Assembly (NCBI GenBank): GCA_019694255.1
Contig: JAIBCI010000110.1
Coordinates: 16,900-80,899, forward strand
Source: Saprospiraceae bacterium
Lineage (GTDB): Bacteria; Bacteroidota; Bacteroidia; Chitinophagales; Saprospiraceae
DNA length: 64,000 nt
Direction of reading: 5' to 3'
The number at the start of each line of letters is the position of its first letter. Position 1 is the first letter of the stretch. A program made the translations under genes and the position numbers. The notes under the pieces were generated by a model that had not been told where the DNA came from, searched no databases, and worked only from the letters and a program-made list of their open reading frames with translations. Positions 1-8,551 of the stretch are shown here, one piece after another.

Positions 1-271
1 TTACCTTCTCAATAAAACTTTCCAAGGCTTTTGGCTTGTGCCAGGCTACATTGACTAACACAAAGGTGCTGATGGACAGGTCAACTTTCAGCGGGTTTAC
101 TTTGGCATGATAGCTTTCAATAACTCCCAACTGCTCCAGTTTTTTTACCCGCTCAAGGGTTGGTGCCGGAGACAGCCCAATTTTTTTGGATAGCTCCAGG
201 TTGGTAATTTTGCTATTAAGTTGTAGAATGTTCAGAATTTTAATGTCAATCTTGTCTAATCGATCTTGCAT
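1..271 (-). CDS. Lrp/AsnC family transcriptional regulator (N-terminal part, cut by window edge)
   Basis: Reading leftwards from an ATG at 271 the frame stays open to base 1, so about 90 residues are visible and the C-terminus lies outside the window. It starts MQDRLDKIDIKILNILQ, then the winged helix-turn-helix typical of Lrp/AsnC proteins (ITNLELSKKIGLSPAPTLERVKKLE, given here only as landmarks around residues 22-46), followed by the linker and the first strand of the ligand-sensing domain. The family binds amino acids and controls amino-acid metabolism. It lies 104 bases downstream of the glutamate dehydrogenase gene on the same strand, which makes that gene a plausible target, but this is inference. 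Confidence 0.88.
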   Translation of the reverse strand, partial: MQDRLDKIDIKILNILQLNSKITNLELSKKIGLSPAPTLERVKKLEQLGVIESYHAKVNPLKVDLSISTFVLVNVAWHKPKALESFIEKV

Positions 272-375
272 ATGGCGAATTTTTATTGTGCGAGAAACAA
301 TTAAAAGACTTGATTGCCTTTTTAGGACTTGGCTTTAAGAAAATTTTAACTATACCGCAACGTTGTAAAATATTA

Positions 376-1791
376 TTATGGAAAAATACCCAAATTGGCA
401 TAATCATTAGAAATCTTCTCCAGCGCAACAACAAAGGCTGCATTCCTCAGTGTTGCGACTTCAGGTCTGCTGGAATATACATCCCATATTTGCTGAAATG
501 ATGATACCATTGTTTCTTCGAGGCCTGACCGAACCAGATCTACTTCGTCCGCACCATGGGTAAGCAGGGCACGTTCTCTGTCATTGATGCGCTTTCCGGA
601 CAGATCTTCCACGGTCGCAACGAGACGGGAGTACATATTGGAGTCGAATCTTTTTTCCATGCGGCCAAACCTCATGTGCGACAAGTTCTTGAGCCATTCG
701 AAATAAGATACGGTGACTCCCCCGGCGTTGAGAAACATATCCGGCACAACCAATGTTCCTTTGGAAGCCAATACCTCCTCCGCTTCTGCAGTGATCGGTC
801 CATTCGCAGCTTCACCAATGATTTTAGCCTTTATTCTGTGCACATTATCAATTGTGATTTGATTCTCAAGAGCTGCTGGAATAAGGATATCGCATTCAAG
901 TTCAAGCGCACTCATGCGATCCTGCAGCGTCGTAGACCCCGGAAATCCAAGAATGGAATTATTGTTTGCTTTGCGGTAATCCAGTAACTGTTGAATATCA
1001 ATACCGTCTTCGGAATAAATACTTCCTTCATATTCGGCCACACCAATAATCTTGATTCCGCCCTCCTTCTGCATGATAAGCCCTGTATACATGCCCACAT
1101 TTCCGAGTCCCTGGATCACAACCCTTTTGCCCGCAAGCCCTTTGGTTAAGCCAACTTTTGACATGGCCGATTCAGTATCGCACAACTCCCGGAGTCCGTA
1201 AAATACGCCCCTTCCTGTGGCCTCTGTTCTGCCCTGAATACCATTTTGGTTCACCGGCTTGCCGGTAACACAACCCGCGGCATCAATTTCGCCACCCTTG
1301 AACGTCATATAGGTATCAAGAATCCAAGCCATTTCACGAGGTCCTGTACCGTAATCAGGGGCAGGAACATCGATACCAGGGCCAATAAAGTTCTTCCGAA
1401 TCAATTCGGTCGTATAACGACGTGTAATTTTTTCAAGCTGTTCTTCAGTATAATCTTTGGGATTTATTGCAACCCCACCTTTGGCACCACCAAAAGGTAC
1501 ATCCACAATAGCACACTTGTAGGTCATCAAAGCAGCAAGCGCTTCCACCTCATCCTTGTTAACCATATTACTATACCGAATGCCACCCTTAGTAGGTAGC
1601 CGGTGATGACTATGCTGGGCGCGAAAAGCCTGTATTACCTTCACTTCCTGTCCAATCCTGACCGGAAACTGAATTTCATAAACGGCATTGCAAGCTTTTA
1701 TTTGTGCGAGAATGCCTTTTGGAATATTTGTAAACGACGCTGCGCGATCGAAATTACGATTTACACTGTCAAGAAATGAAATCTCAGCCAT
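376..1791 (-). CDS. Glutamate dehydrogenase (ELFV dehydrogenase family)
   Basis: The 471-residue protein has the two ELFV domains. The N-terminal dimerisation/catalytic domain carries KGGIRYS and the glycine-rich VPFGGAKGGV stretch with the catalytic-region lysine, and the C-terminal Rossmann domain carries GLGNVG for NAD(P) binding. The family converts glutamate to 2-oxoglutarate and ammonia or the reverse. Length and motifs suit glutamate dehydrogenase better than the shorter leucine or phenylalanine enzymes. The start codon shares one base with the stop of the upstream ccmD-like gene (TAATG), so it looks translationally coupled to the cytochrome c maturation operon, an unusual place for it. 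A second, more divergent ELFV gene lies at 43.5 kb. Confidence 0.93.
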   Translation of the reverse strand: MAEISFLDSVNRNFDRAASFTNIPKGILAQIKACNAVYEIQFPVRIGQEVKVIQAFRAQHSHHRLPTKGGIRYSNMVNKDEVEALAALMTYKCAIVDVPFGGAKGGVAINPKDYTEEQLEKITRRYTTELIRKNFIGPGIDVPAPDYGTGPREMAWILDTYMTFKGGEIDAAGCVTGKPVNQNGIQGRTEATGRGVFYGLRELCDTESAMSKVGLTKGLAGKRVVIQGLGNVGMYTGLIMQKEGGIKIIGVAEYEGSIYSEDGIDIQQLLDYRKANNNSILGFPGSTTLQDRMSALELECDILIPAALENQITIDNVHRIKAKIIGEAANGPITAEAEEVLASKGTLVVPDMFLNAGGVTVSYFEWLKNLSHMRFGRMEKRFDSNMYSRLVATVEDLSGKRINDRERALLTHGADEVDLVRSGLEETMVSSFQQIWDVYSSRPEVATLRNAAFVVALEKISNDYANLGIFP

Positions 1792-1979
1792 TACTGTTTG
1801 TTTTCTAGTTTTTTAATCTTTAAATCCAGTCTGATAAGATAGGCAAAAAGCCCGGCAAAAATAATTAGAATTACGCCATATACCACATGAATCTTGCCTG
1901 AACTTCGCATAAAGTCTTCTCCTGCCTGAGCACCTGCAGTCAGTGGAAGTAGCCAAAGTAATAAAAACTTATTATTCAT
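1791..1979 (-). CDS. Small membrane protein, CcmD-like
   Basis: A 62-residue protein with a cleavable-looking N-terminal signal (LLLWLLPLTAGAQA), one further transmembrane helix around residues 30-50 (VVYGVILIIFAGLFAYLI) and a short charged tail. Its size, topology and position directly after ccmC (gap 37 bases) match the small CcmD-type helper of heme export. CcmD proteins are too short for sequence alone to prove the call. It overlaps the next gene, glutamate dehydrogenase, by one base. Confidence 0.7.
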   Translation of the reverse strand: MNNKFLLLWLLPLTAGAQAGEDFMRSSGKIHVVYGVILIIFAGLFAYLIRLDLKIKKLENKQ

Positions 1980-2016
1980 ATTTTGTTGAACTATTATTCA
2001 AAATACCGGAAACCTG

Positions 2017-3072
2017 TTAAGTTAACCTATCTTCAATACGCAAATGTAACTTTTCCGCCCTGTAAAGAAGGCCTGACAACCAGAATCCGAGCATGATAAA
2101 TCCGGTTACTGCCGGGTAAAAGACCTTACGCAGACTGTTATCCATATCTTCCGAACCAAAGGCTGGATTACCTCCGTTGCCCGGGTGAAGGCTGTCTGTT
2201 AATCTGGGAAGAATAAATATTAGCGGCACAATTGCAATCAATGCAAAAACGTTAAAAGCAGCACTGATGCGGGCCTTGCGGTCAATTTCGCTGATTCCTG
2301 CCCGCAAAATCAGGTAGGCCGCATAAATTAGCATAGACAAAGCTGCCATATTCAATTTGACGTCATTGGTCCACCAGCTTCCCCATGTAAATCTAGCCCA
2401 AAGACTGCCTGTGGCAAGACCCAATAGTCCAAATAAAATGGCAGTTCGGACCTGCGCATAAGCTTTCATATCATGATCCAGGTGATTCGTAGATAAATAT
2501 TTATAGGAATGATATACGCTTGCTCCCAGTAGCGCAAACATCGCAAACCAGAGTGAAACGTGAAAAAATGTGTTACGTATGGTTTCATAGAGAATATTAC
2601 GATACGGAAATTTCATTTTGCTCAGCGAGGCAAATTGTGGATCAACACCTGACCATAATCGCTGCGCCTCAGTCAGGTTAACGCTGTCCTGCGAAAGTAT
2701 AAGCTTGCCGGGAATTACAAATGCTCCGTCATAACTTGATGATACAATAATACTATACTGGGATAACGAAGAGGCATCTGGAAGAAAATTTGGAACGTTG
2801 AAATTTGCAGATAAGGTCCTGTCATCAGCAATATTTAAATCTTTAGTTTTGATCCAAAATGAATCTCTTGATTTTATAAAAACCTCTATAGAACCTTTGG
2901 TAAATGAAGTATTGTAAGCCTTAATTTGCAGACCGAGCTTTTCTCCTGCCCTGCCGCGTGATGGTAAGATCTCTTCAATACCGGGCTTCAGTGGAATCAA
3001 CAACCCCGCACTAAATACATAGATAAAAATCACTATTGTGACCAATTTCCAACACCAGTATTTCCAGTTCAT
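2017..3072 (-). CDS. ccmC: Cytochrome c maturation protein CcmC/CcsA-type with an inserted extracytoplasmic domain
   Basis: This 351-residue protein handles heme for cytochrome c assembly at the inner membrane. It shows the CcmC hallmarks: a tryptophan-rich loop W230-GSWWTND, and the two histidines expected as heme ligands, His171 (FFHVSLW) and His296 (DSLHPG), with five helices from about residue 168 onward. Helix 1 lies at about 8-27. Between helix 1 and the first conserved histidine there are about 140 residues (28-165), far more than in standard CcmC proteins of about 220 residues. This insert is rich in beta-strand patterns and should lie outside the cytoplasm. The gene follows ccmB by one base. 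The core assignment is secure, the insert's role is unknown. Confidence 0.88.
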   Translation of the reverse strand: MNWKYWCWKLVTIVIFIYVFSAGLLIPLKPGIEEILPSRGRAGEKLGLQIKAYNTSFTKGSIEVFIKSRDSFWIKTKDLNIADDRTLSANFNVPNFLPDASSLSQYSIIVSSSYDGAFVIPGKLILSQDSVNLTEAQRLWSGVDPQFASLSKMKFPYRNILYETIRNTFFHVSLWFAMFALLGASVYHSYKYLSTNHLDHDMKAYAQVRTAILFGLLGLATGSLWARFTWGSWWTNDVKLNMAALSMLIYAAYLILRAGISEIDRKARISAAFNVFALIAIVPLIFILPRLTDSLHPGNGGNPAFGSEDMDNSLRKVFYPAVTGFIMLGFWLSGLLYRAEKLHLRIEDRLT

Positions 3073-3073
3073 T

Positions 3074-3775
3074 TTAACTTCTTACAATTTGAGGTATTAC
3101 AAAAAATGCCAAAGCCACAATCATTAAGTCAGTCCCCGCAATCAGGCGTATTTTAGAAAGCTCTCCAAAAAACTGCTGCCCTTCAAGTAATGAATTTGCA
3201 GTCTGGAAGGTCATTCCTAGCAATGGAAAGCTCAAAGGCAAAATAAGAACCGTTAGAAATAAAGTATTGTTCTTCGCGTAGGCATTCAATAAAGAGGAAA
3301 AAGCAATCAGTACACTCATACCGAGATTGAGAAGAACACACAACATCAACCATTGTCCAAGAGCCACGTGAACTGAAGGGATAAACAAAGCGAACATTAA
3401 CCAAATCAGCACATTGACCGTACTAAGGAGAAAAAAAACATAAATCACCTTGGACAAAAACAAGTCTATCGGATGAACCAACTGATGGACGATGACCCTG
3501 TAACGGGTCTGATCTTCATCATACACCCTGGACCCGATAAAAAAGCTCAGAAATAAATATGTTAGCCAGTATAGGAGGTTCCATTGCCGAAGTTCAGGCT
3601 TTCCCGTAAAGAAATAGATAAGATAGCATTCGCCGGCAAGAAAAGCAAGAAGTCCGCCAAGTTGATAGAAATTGCGCCACTCGTTCCTGAATTCTTTACT
3701 TAACAAGGCCAACAGAGGTAACATGAATACAAAGGTAATCTGCTGCTGCATTATAAGACCTGAAGGATTAATCAT
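3074..3775 (-). CDS. ccmB: Heme exporter CcmB-type membrane protein
   Basis: A 233-residue protein with about six transmembrane helices. It has the N-terminal KEFRNEWR element seen in CcmB and a membrane profile like the CcmB half of the CcmAB heme transporter. It is the first gene of the run ccmB-ccmC-ccmD-like-glutamate dehydrogenase, with only one base between it and ccmC. The ATPase CcmA is not beside it. The ORF begins MINPSGLIM, and the second Met (base 3751) is an equally good start because the CcmB similarity begins after it. Hydrophobic families align loosely, so the call leans partly on gene order. Confidence 0.82.
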   Translation of the reverse strand: MINPSGLIMQQQITFVFMLPLLALLSKEFRNEWRNFYQLGGLLAFLAGECYLIYFFTGKPELRQWNLLYWLTYLFLSFFIGSRVYDEDQTRYRVIVHQLVHPIDLFLSKVIYVFFLLSTVNVLIWLMFALFIPSVHVALGQWLMLCVLLNLGMSVLIAFSSLLNAYAKNNTLFLTVLILPLSFPLLGMTFQTANSLLEGQQFFGELSKIRLIAGTDLMIVALAFFVIPQIVRS

Positions 3776-4039
3776 TAGTCCGATCTACTATCCATTCGGG
3801 GAAACTACAATTCATTAAAATACGAGAATCACTGAATACGATGGTGCAATAAGCCTTGGCATAAACAGTTTGCCAAATAAGCCCTGAATGTCAGTGTACT
3901 CATAAATAAACAGCAAGGCATTGAACTTAGATTAATGTGTAAATAATTGATTTTAAATTAATTACAAATTTTAAATTATAAATTTATTTAAACTGTAATC
4001 ATCTATTAATCAGCAACTATACATATTACAAAAATAATT

Positions 4040-4047
4040 TATATTTG
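4040..4047 (+). promoter_or_regulatory. Putative -7 promoter box for the amidase gene
   Basis: TATATTTG matches the Bacteroidota -7 consensus TAnnTTTG and lies 16 bases before the ATG at 4064, implying a very short leader. No TTG is seen at the expected -33 spacing. The flanking 3776-4063 region is strongly AT-rich and separates two divergent transcription units. Confidence 0.5.
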
Positions 4048-4063
4048 CGGCAAATCGCAAGCA

Positions 4064-5350
4064 ATGTTGAAATCGTTATTGATTGGCTTTTTCACGATGA
4101 TTTTATTGATAAAAGGTTTTGGCCAGACTAACTGGCTGTTAGTTAAGCCTGAAAAAGGAATGGGCGCATACGGGCTCCTCCGCAAATACCAGTTGCTGGA
4201 TCAGGCTGGTCACCTGGATGCGTTCTACAGAATTAATAAGTTAAGCAAGGGAGCCAACCTTGAAAAAGACAAGTCTTATTATTTGCCGGTTGAAGTATAC
4301 AATTTTGATGGACGCAGTATTCGTACAACCATGAAAATTGAAGATTACAGCAAGGCCAAGGATATTCAGATATACAATGAAGCCATGGTGTCCGCCGGAT
4401 TAAAGCAAAAAAATTATCAGAGTGACCGCAAATTATGGGTCCCTTATGTGTATCAGGACATTCAACCATCGGAATCCAACGCAAAGATTTCCCGAAAAGA
4501 GAACATAGCCCCAGGATCATCCAGGGAGTTGGTGGCAGATCATAGGATTGAAATAGATGATCAGGAGCTGGAGACGCTAAGACCGGATAAAGAAAAGCCG
4601 GCATTTAAAAGAGTTTCCAATAAGACACTGACAGTTGGTTTATTCGGTGAAGCCCATTCCAGTGTACCGGTAGAATCTGACGAGCTAGCAAACCAGGTGT
4701 TCTATATTGTCCCCGGACATGGCGGCCCTGATCCCGGAACAGTATATAAGGAGAATGATTTTACTTTTTGCGAAGATGAATATGCTTACGATGTTTCTCT
4801 TCGCCTCGCTCGAAATTTGCTGACAAAAGGGGCCACAGTGTATCTTATCGTACAAGATAAAAACGACGGCATCCGCGATGAAAGATACCTGTCATGTGAT
4901 GAAGATGAAGTGTGTATTGGAGACCATGAAATACCGGTTAGCCAGATCAAGAGACTCCGTCAAGGCATGATAAAGACCAATACACTTTATTTTCAGAATC
5001 AGATGGAAGGTGTTCAAAAGCAATGGATGATTTCGATACATATTGATTCACAACCCGAAGAGAACCGCCAGGATGTATTCTTCTATTATCAGTCTGAAAG
5101 CAAAGCTTCCAAAAAAAAGGCAAAAGAATTGAGGAATTTATTCGCTTTAAAATACAAGAAATTTCAGGGTCGTGATTACAGTGGAAGCATTTCGGCACGT
5201 CCTTTATATGTCATGAGAACTTCTCAGGCAGACCCAATTTTTATTGAATTGGCCAATATCCGTAACGCCCATGACAGAGAGCGTATCGCCTCTCCAAGAA
5301 ATCGGCAGTTAATTGCAGATTGGATTTTGGAAGGCTTTATCGACCAATAA
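4064..5350 (+). CDS. N-acetylmuramoyl-L-alanine amidase (Amidase_3)
   Basis: A 428-residue exported protein with a signal peptide at about 1-20. The C-terminal half is an Amidase_3 zinc domain: PGHGGPDPG with the first zinc histidine, the EDEYAYDV segment with the zinc glutamate, SIHID with the second histidine, and FIELANIRN with the catalytic glutamate. The enzyme cleaves the bond between muramic acid and the stem peptide of peptidoglycan in the periplasm and commonly serves daughter-cell separation. The first about 200 residues have no motif I recognise, and may be a cell-wall targeting or regulatory region. The gene stands alone ahead of manC. Confidence 0.9.
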   Translation: MLKSLLIGFFTMILLIKGFGQTNWLLVKPEKGMGAYGLLRKYQLLDQAGHLDAFYRINKLSKGANLEKDKSYYLPVEVYNFDGRSIRTTMKIEDYSKAKDIQIYNEAMVSAGLKQKNYQSDRKLWVPYVYQDIQPSESNAKISRKENIAPGSSRELVADHRIEIDDQELETLRPDKEKPAFKRVSNKTLTVGLFGEAHSSVPVESDELANQVFYIVPGHGGPDPGTVYKENDFTFCEDEYAYDVSLRLARNLLTKGATVYLIVQDKNDGIRDERYLSCDEDEVCIGDHEIPVSQIKRLRQGMIKTNTLYFQNQMEGVQKQWMISIHIDSQPEENRQDVFFYYQSESKASKKKAKELRNLFALKYKKFQGRDYSGSISARPLYVMRTSQADPIFIELANIRNAHDRERIASPRNRQLIADWILEGFIDQ

Positions 5351-5482
5351 GACTTTTAGATTCCCAATTTTTCCTTTCCCCACCTTTGTTTTTATTGGCG
5401 AAGGCAATTTTGATACCTTTACCAATAAAATTTTGCGATCAGGATTTGTTATGGAATTACTTAAGGACCAAAAAGTATAAAC

Positions 5483-6547
5483 ATGTTAAGCAGACATCAT
5501 TATGCCGTGATCATGGCGGGCGGCGTTGGAAGCCGATTTTGGCCTTTCAGCAGAAATAAAAGACCAAAACAATTTTTGGATGTTCTCGGAACCGGCAGAA
5601 CTTTGCTTCAAATGACCTTTGACAGGTTATCCGAAGAATTCGAAACAGATAATATCTTAGTGATTTCACATATAGATTATTCGGAACTGGTTAGAGAACA
5701 ATTGCCTTTGATCCCTTCTGCAAATCTTCTCTTCGAACCGGAGCGAAAAAACACAGGACCTTGTACCGCACTCGCTACTTCCTTTATTTTAAAACGCGAT
5801 CCGGAAGCTTATATCCTTACGGCACCTGCTGATCATCTCATACTTCAAAAAGATCAGTTTATCTCTGATGTAAGGGAAGGATTTACTTTTCTTCAATCAA
5901 ATGAGGTATTGCTGACCTTTGGAATTCAGGCATCCAGACCCGATACAGGATATGGTTATATCCAGTTTGACAATAAGCAGGAAAACACAAATGAAATCTA
6001 CCAGGTGTTGCGATTTGTCGAAAAACCAGATCACAACACCGCACTACAGTATCTGCAACAAGGCAATTATGTGTGGAACAGTGGAATGTTTTTGTGGAAA
6101 GCTCAAACGATCTGGAATGAACTTACACTTCATTGCCCTGATCTTACTGAAGTATTTAAAGAAATTAACTATTCAGATTTGAGGAATAAGTATTCTTCCT
6201 GCAGAAATATTTCGATTGACTATGCTGTGATGGAAAAATCGCAAAGTGTCTTCGTTAAAAAAGTCGATTTCGGCTGGAGTGACCTTGGTACATGGGGATC
6301 CCTTTATACACTTCTTCCTCAGGATGAAAATTCAAACGCATCAATTTCAGATAAGTTGCTTCATTATGAAATGGAGGGTTGTATATTATATAACAATACA
6401 AGTCAACTAATGGTCGTACAGGGTCTGCAGGATTATATTGTTATTAATACACCTGATGCACTGTTAATCTGCCAGAAATCAGAAGAGCAACGGATTAAGC
6501 AGATGCTTTCCGATATTGAGAAAAAATTCGGTAAGGATTACATTTAA
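5483..6547 (+). CDS. manC: Mannose-1-phosphate guanylyltransferase
   Basis: The 354-residue protein begins with the nucleotidyltransferase signature VIMAGGVGSRFWPFSR and the following KRPKQF motif (residues about 10-30), then ADHLI and the FVEKP block that binds the sugar phosphate. It makes GDP-mannose from mannose 1-phosphate and GTP for glycan or LPS synthesis in the cytoplasm. It lacks the extra C-terminal isomerase domain of bifunctional ManC/AlgA enzymes, so it is the single-function form usual in Bacteroidota. The start is chosen because the signature begins a few residues in. It is 132 bases from the amidase gene. Confidence 0.93.
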   Translation: MLSRHHYAVIMAGGVGSRFWPFSRNKRPKQFLDVLGTGRTLLQMTFDRLSEEFETDNILVISHIDYSELVREQLPLIPSANLLFEPERKNTGPCTALATSFILKRDPEAYILTAPADHLILQKDQFISDVREGFTFLQSNEVLLTFGIQASRPDTGYGYIQFDNKQENTNEIYQVLRFVEKPDHNTALQYLQQGNYVWNSGMFLWKAQTIWNELTLHCPDLTEVFKEINYSDLRNKYSSCRNISIDYAVMEKSQSVFVKKVDFGWSDLGTWGSLYTLLPQDENSNASISDKLLHYEMEGCILYNNTSQLMVVQGLQDYIVINTPDALLICQKSEEQRIKQMLSDIEKKFGKDYI

Positions 6548-6599
6548 CATCACCAATACTGCGGTTAAATCTTTCACACATTTAAACGATACACGATCC

Positions 6600-7688
6600 T
6601 TAACGTATATCCAGGATCAGTGAAATGTAATGTGAATAAAGACCGATGCCTACGCTAGCAATATTGGTCATGGCATAATCTATCCTTAGTTTGCCAAGAC
6701 GCAACCCAAGTCCTCCGGAAGGTTGCGCACTAAAGTCCTTTGATCCCTGGTTGACCAGTTGTGGAATTTTCTGAAAATTTCCGATTCCTCCTCTCAGATA
6801 AATTTTATTCCTAAATTCTAATTCAAATCCAATTCTCGGATCAAAACCCAGGTTAGACGCTTGAACCAATTGTGTTTTGGTCCCATTACCGCTAAATTCA
6901 ATATCTATTGCCGGGGTCAAACGCGTTTGCGCCCCTAGAGACCATTGATATGAAATTCCGGCAATGATTTTAGGAAGAGTTATTTCGATGGAACTACCTG
7001 GCACCTCGTTGCCCGTGATCTGCAACGTAGCCTTTTCTTCATCGGTAAAACTAAATTTGTAGGCATTGAATGTAGTCGTAATGTCTCTTCCCATCACCGA
7101 GAATCTTAATTTATTGCGGTGGTATAGTATGCCTGCATCGATTCCGAATCCATAGGCCTTGGCAAAACTTCCGAAAGATCGATGCACGATCTTGACACTT
7201 CCCCCAAGGCTCCAAGGACTTGATTTATCTGTATTTTCTAATTTTCTTCCATAAGAGACTATTAATGCATAATCTGCAACACTGAAACTGCTGATCCTGC
7301 TATAATCAATGCTGCCGTCAGGTCCACGTAGCCTAAGCGTATTGGGTATGTCATCAATTCCCATACGAATCAAGCTGATAGCACCAAAACTTCTTCCTTC
7401 ATTATCCAATGATTTGCCAAAAGCGGCATAATCGTAGTTTCCGATTCCCGCATACCACTGCGCATGTTGTCCTGCTATTTGAAAGCGAGCTTTGGATTGT
7501 GCCAATGCAGATGGATTCCAATATCCGGCTGTTACATCATCAGAAAGTGATACTACGGCCCCTCCCATAGCCATTCCCCTCGCTCCAACCCCCAAATTGA
7601 GAAAGTCATTGCTAAATTTTGGTGCCTGGCCAAATACTACATTCAGGCTGAGCATCAACAGGAGGCCAAGTATTCGCATCTTATTCAT
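6600..7688 (-). CDS. PorV/PorQ family outer-membrane beta-barrel protein
   Basis: From the ATG at 7688 the protein has about 362 residues and opens with a signal peptide (MRILGLLLMLSLNVVFGQ). The mature N-terminus has the PorV/PorQ pattern: FLNLGVGARGMAMGGAVVS, then a WNPSAL motif, followed by alternating beta-strand sequence to the C-terminus. Family members are outer-membrane barrels; some take part in type IX secretion, others have unknown roles. The longer reading frame starting at 7757 would put 23 extra residues before the signal peptide and is unlikely. It is not the main porV, which lies at 53.9 kb. Confidence 0.82.
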   Translation of the reverse strand: MNKMRILGLLLMLSLNVVFGQAPKFSNDFLNLGVGARGMAMGGAVVSLSDDVTAGYWNPSALAQSKARFQIAGQHAQWYAGIGNYDYAAFGKSLDNEGRSFGAISLIRMGIDDIPNTLRLRGPDGSIDYSRISSFSVADYALIVSYGRKLENTDKSSPWSLGGSVKIVHRSFGSFAKAYGFGIDAGILYHRNKLRFSVMGRDITTTFNAYKFSFTDEEKATLQITGNEVPGSSIEITLPKIIAGISYQWSLGAQTRLTPAIDIEFSGNGTKTQLVQASNLGFDPRIGFELEFRNKIYLRGGIGNFQKIPQLVNQGSKDFSAQPSGGLGLRLGKLRIDYAMTNIASVGIGLYSHYISLILDIR

Positions 7689-7766
7689 AAAATAATGCTG
7701 TAAATATAATGAAAATTTATAATATAATTTACCTGTGACTAACAGATAAACGCCCACCTTTCGCGC

Positions 7767-8342
7767 TTAGTGTGCTATTTCCAATTTCTTTAACATGGCA
7801 ATCGTTAACTTATAGGCGATGATTGCAATAACACTACCTGTGACCAAACCAAAAATTACATCAATTGGAAAATGAACGCCTACCAGAACCTGTGCCAGTG
7901 AGACCCAAAGTGGCCAGATAAGAAAAAAATACCTGACACTCCCTATTCCTCTGTAACCCATGAGCAGAAATATATATACACCAAGTCCCGCATGATTTGT
8001 TGCATGAGAAGATGGAAAACTGAACCCTCCGCTGCATGAAATCATCGATTGAAAATGATCTTTGAAATAGAGCTCGCGACATGGTCGCTCGCGTTGAATT
8101 GTTTTTTTAATAATCCCACTTCCCTGATCAAGAATGACTATCAGGACTAAAGAAATCAAAAAAATTAAATACCATCTCCTAGGGAATGCACTTATAATCC
8201 ATGTCAATACCGCAACATAAACGGGAAGCCAAAACCACTTATCCCTTGAAAGCACTATCCACAGATCGGCAAAAGAACCCCTGAGGTGTTCCTGCAACCA
8301 GATAAATATTTCATGGTCCAGCCAAATAAACTGATCAATCAT
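7767..8342 (-). CDS. PAP2 family membrane phosphatase
   Basis: A 191-residue integral membrane protein with the PAP2 signature: motif 1 KKTIQRERP, motif 2 FPSSHATNH and motif 3 AQVLVGVHFPID. The family dephosphorylates lipid phosphates such as undecaprenyl diphosphate, phosphatidate or lipid A. In motif 3 the usual arginine six residues before the catalytic histidine is glutamine here, while the lysine-arginine pair, both histidines and the aspartate are kept. Substrate cannot be told from sequence. It lies 78 bases ahead of the PorV/PorQ-like gene on the same strand. Confidence 0.87.
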   Translation of the reverse strand: MIDQFIWLDHEIFIWLQEHLRGSFADLWIVLSRDKWFWLPVYVAVLTWIISAFPRRWYLIFLISLVLIVILDQGSGIIKKTIQRERPCRELYFKDHFQSMISCSGGFSFPSSHATNHAGLGVYIFLLMGYRGIGSVRYFFLIWPLWVSLAQVLVGVHFPIDVIFGLVTGSVIAIIAYKLTIAMLKKLEIAH

Positions 8343-8542
8343 AATAATGTGAACTGCGAATAACGGATACTTTCACCTAAAAAAATCTCCTTGAAGGTAC
8401 GTGTAATCAATAAAAAAAGTAACTAAAAAAAATAGTGTTTGTTCACAGCATAAATGCTTTGTTATCAATCATCTAAAAATCGCGCATGGCTTGGTGGGTT
8501 AGATTATCCGAATGATTTAAAATTGGTAATTTTACGTCTTAT

Positions 8543-8550
8543 TACTTTTG
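8543..8550 (+). promoter_or_regulatory. Putative -7 promoter box abutting glmM
   Basis: TACTTTTG fits TAnnTTTG, with TTG at 8523-8525 as a possible -33 element 20 bases upstream (start to start). The box ends one base before the ATG at 8552, so a transcript from it would be leaderless, or the match is fortuitous. Confidence 0.35.
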
Positions 8551-8551
8551 A

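Noticed and set aside
556..987. A 143-codon ORF antisense to glutamate dehydrogenase
   Set aside because: Same reason: a frame shadow of a conserved coding region.
1246..1599. A 117-codon ORF opposite glutamate dehydrogenase
   Set aside because: It is antisense to a strongly conserved gene, has no recognisable family and no promoter; long antisense frames arise by codon bias.
3364..3372. A CACGTG core in the ccmB gene, possible parS
   Set aside because: The flanks do not form the palindrome needed for parS.
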